Positions 6,286 through 6,416 of a stretch of DNA of 6,416 bases are shown here, piece by piece (the first letter of the stretch is position 1; the number at the start of each line of letters is the position of its first letter). The stretch comes from an uncultured Methylobacter sp. GTDB taxonomy: Bacteria; Pseudomonadota; Gammaproteobacteria; Methylococcales; Methylomonadaceae. The notes under the pieces were generated by a model. The model ran no database searches, was not told where the DNA came from, and was given only the letters and a program-made list of their open reading frames with translations. A program made the translations under genes and the position numbers. The stretch lies in assembly GCA_903831545.1 (NCBI GenBank), contig CAIKYI010000324.1:1-6416 (forward strand). Direction: 5' to 3'.

Positions 6286-6313
6286 TTGACAAAAAATTCT
6301 CATCAGAGACACT
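6286..6313 (+). promoter_or_regulatory. Candidate sigma-70 promoter for the rightward gene
   Basis: A perfect TTGACA at 6286-6291 is followed after 16 bases by GACACT at 6308-6313, a weak -10 box (three of six). A start near 6320 would leave a leader of roughly 25 bases before the likely start codon at 6345. The -35 match and the position are the main support. Confidence 0.35.
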
Positions 6314-6344
6314 AGGTTTGTTTTCACTTCCCCGAGTACAGTCT

Positions 6345-6416
6345 TTGAACGATATGTCCCTTAGTATGCTGTTTGGCATACTTGCTGCAATGCTTATTCT
6401 TTCCGCTTTTTTTGCC
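6345..6416 (+). CDS. N-terminus of a membrane protein, probably CNNM/CorB (HlyC/CorC) family transporter; cut by window end
   Basis: Only 24 codons are inside the window, reading (M/L)NDMSLSMLFGILAAMLILSAFFA. It begins with a few polar residues and runs straight into a hydrophobic membrane helix. The pattern LFGIL...LILSAFFA resembles the first helix of CNNM-domain (DUF21) proteins such as CorB/YfjD, where LSAFFSGSET usually follows. These are inner-membrane proteins linked to magnesium or cobalt efflux. The start is uncertain: TTG at 6345 has GAG eight bases upstream and gives the NDxxLS start common in this family, while ATG at 6354 has no visible ribosome site. The frame is closed by a stop at 6240-6242. 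It is divergent from fleQ and is probably not a flagellar gene, so it marks the edge of the cluster. With so little sequence the family call is tentative. Confidence 0.5.
   Translation, partial: MNDMSLSMLFGILAAMLILSAFFA
6363..6382 (+). repeat. Perfect 7-bp inverted repeat at the start of the rightward gene
   Basis: AGTATGC (6363-6369) and GCATACT (6376-6382) are perfect reverse complements around six bases, with an extra wobble pair possible inside. It covers codons just after the likely start and includes the in-frame ATG at 6366. Confidence 0.45.

Larger units (their letters stand above)
5978..6344. other. AT-rich divergent intergenic region without a gene
   Basis: This 367-base gap separates fleQ (leftward) from the membrane-protein gene at the right edge (rightward). 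I see no coding frame with a plausible product, no tRNA and no strong terminator hairpin. It contains two candidate leftward promoters for fleQ and one candidate rightward promoter. Its base composition is clearly richer in A and T than the flanking genes, as expected of a divergent promoter region. Confidence 0.7.

Noticed and set aside
1..6416. CRISPR array, transposon, tRNA or rRNA
   Set aside because: No regularly spaced repeats, transposase motifs, terminal inverted repeats or RNA gene signatures were seen on either strand.

Overview
The window is one end of a polar-flagellum gene cluster from a gammaproteobacterium. The order fleQ-fleS-fleR-fliE-fliF and the close resemblance of the FleQ-like protein to the Pseudomonas FleQ / Vibrio FlrA family support this. 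The DNA is moderately AT-rich. A methanotroph of the Methylococcales or a similar environmental lineage would fit, but that is a guess; the sequence does not settle the genus.

Layout: all flagellar genes are on the minus strand, so they read from right to left. fleQ (master sigma-54 activator) is at 4526-5977, fleS (cytoplasmic PAS histidine kinase) at 3081-4385, fleR (response regulator, sigma-54 activator) at 1688-3094, fliE (rod/MS-ring adaptor) at 1311-1628, and the first 424 codons of fliF (MS ring) at 1-1272, running off the left edge. On the plus strand, the last 72 bases hold the beginning of a divergent membrane-protein gene, probably a CNNM/CorB-type transporter. Between it and fleQ lie 367 bases without a gene, carrying candidate sigma-70 promoters in both directions.

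Regulation visible in the sequence: there is a GG-N10-GC sigma-54 promoter in front of fleS and another in front of fliE, and none was found in front of fleQ. This fits the known hierarchy: FleQ is made from housekeeping promoters and switches on fleSR and early structural genes (fliE-fliF) with sigma-54; FleS and FleR then form a two-component pair for later genes. The fleS promoter lies downstream of the longest possible fleS start, which fixes the start at 4385. fleS and fleR overlap by 14 bases.

The least expected structure is at the fleS-fleR junction: hairpins at 3164-3185 and 3126-3148, a competing pairing at 3114-3132, and a small hairpin at 3100-3117 that covers the fleR ribosome binding site. 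Together they resemble an attenuator-like translational switch inside the coding sequence of an unusual FleS C-terminal tail. Other points worth a look are altered c-di-GMP contact positions in FleQ, a GAYTGA loop in FleR and an eight-G tract in fliF.
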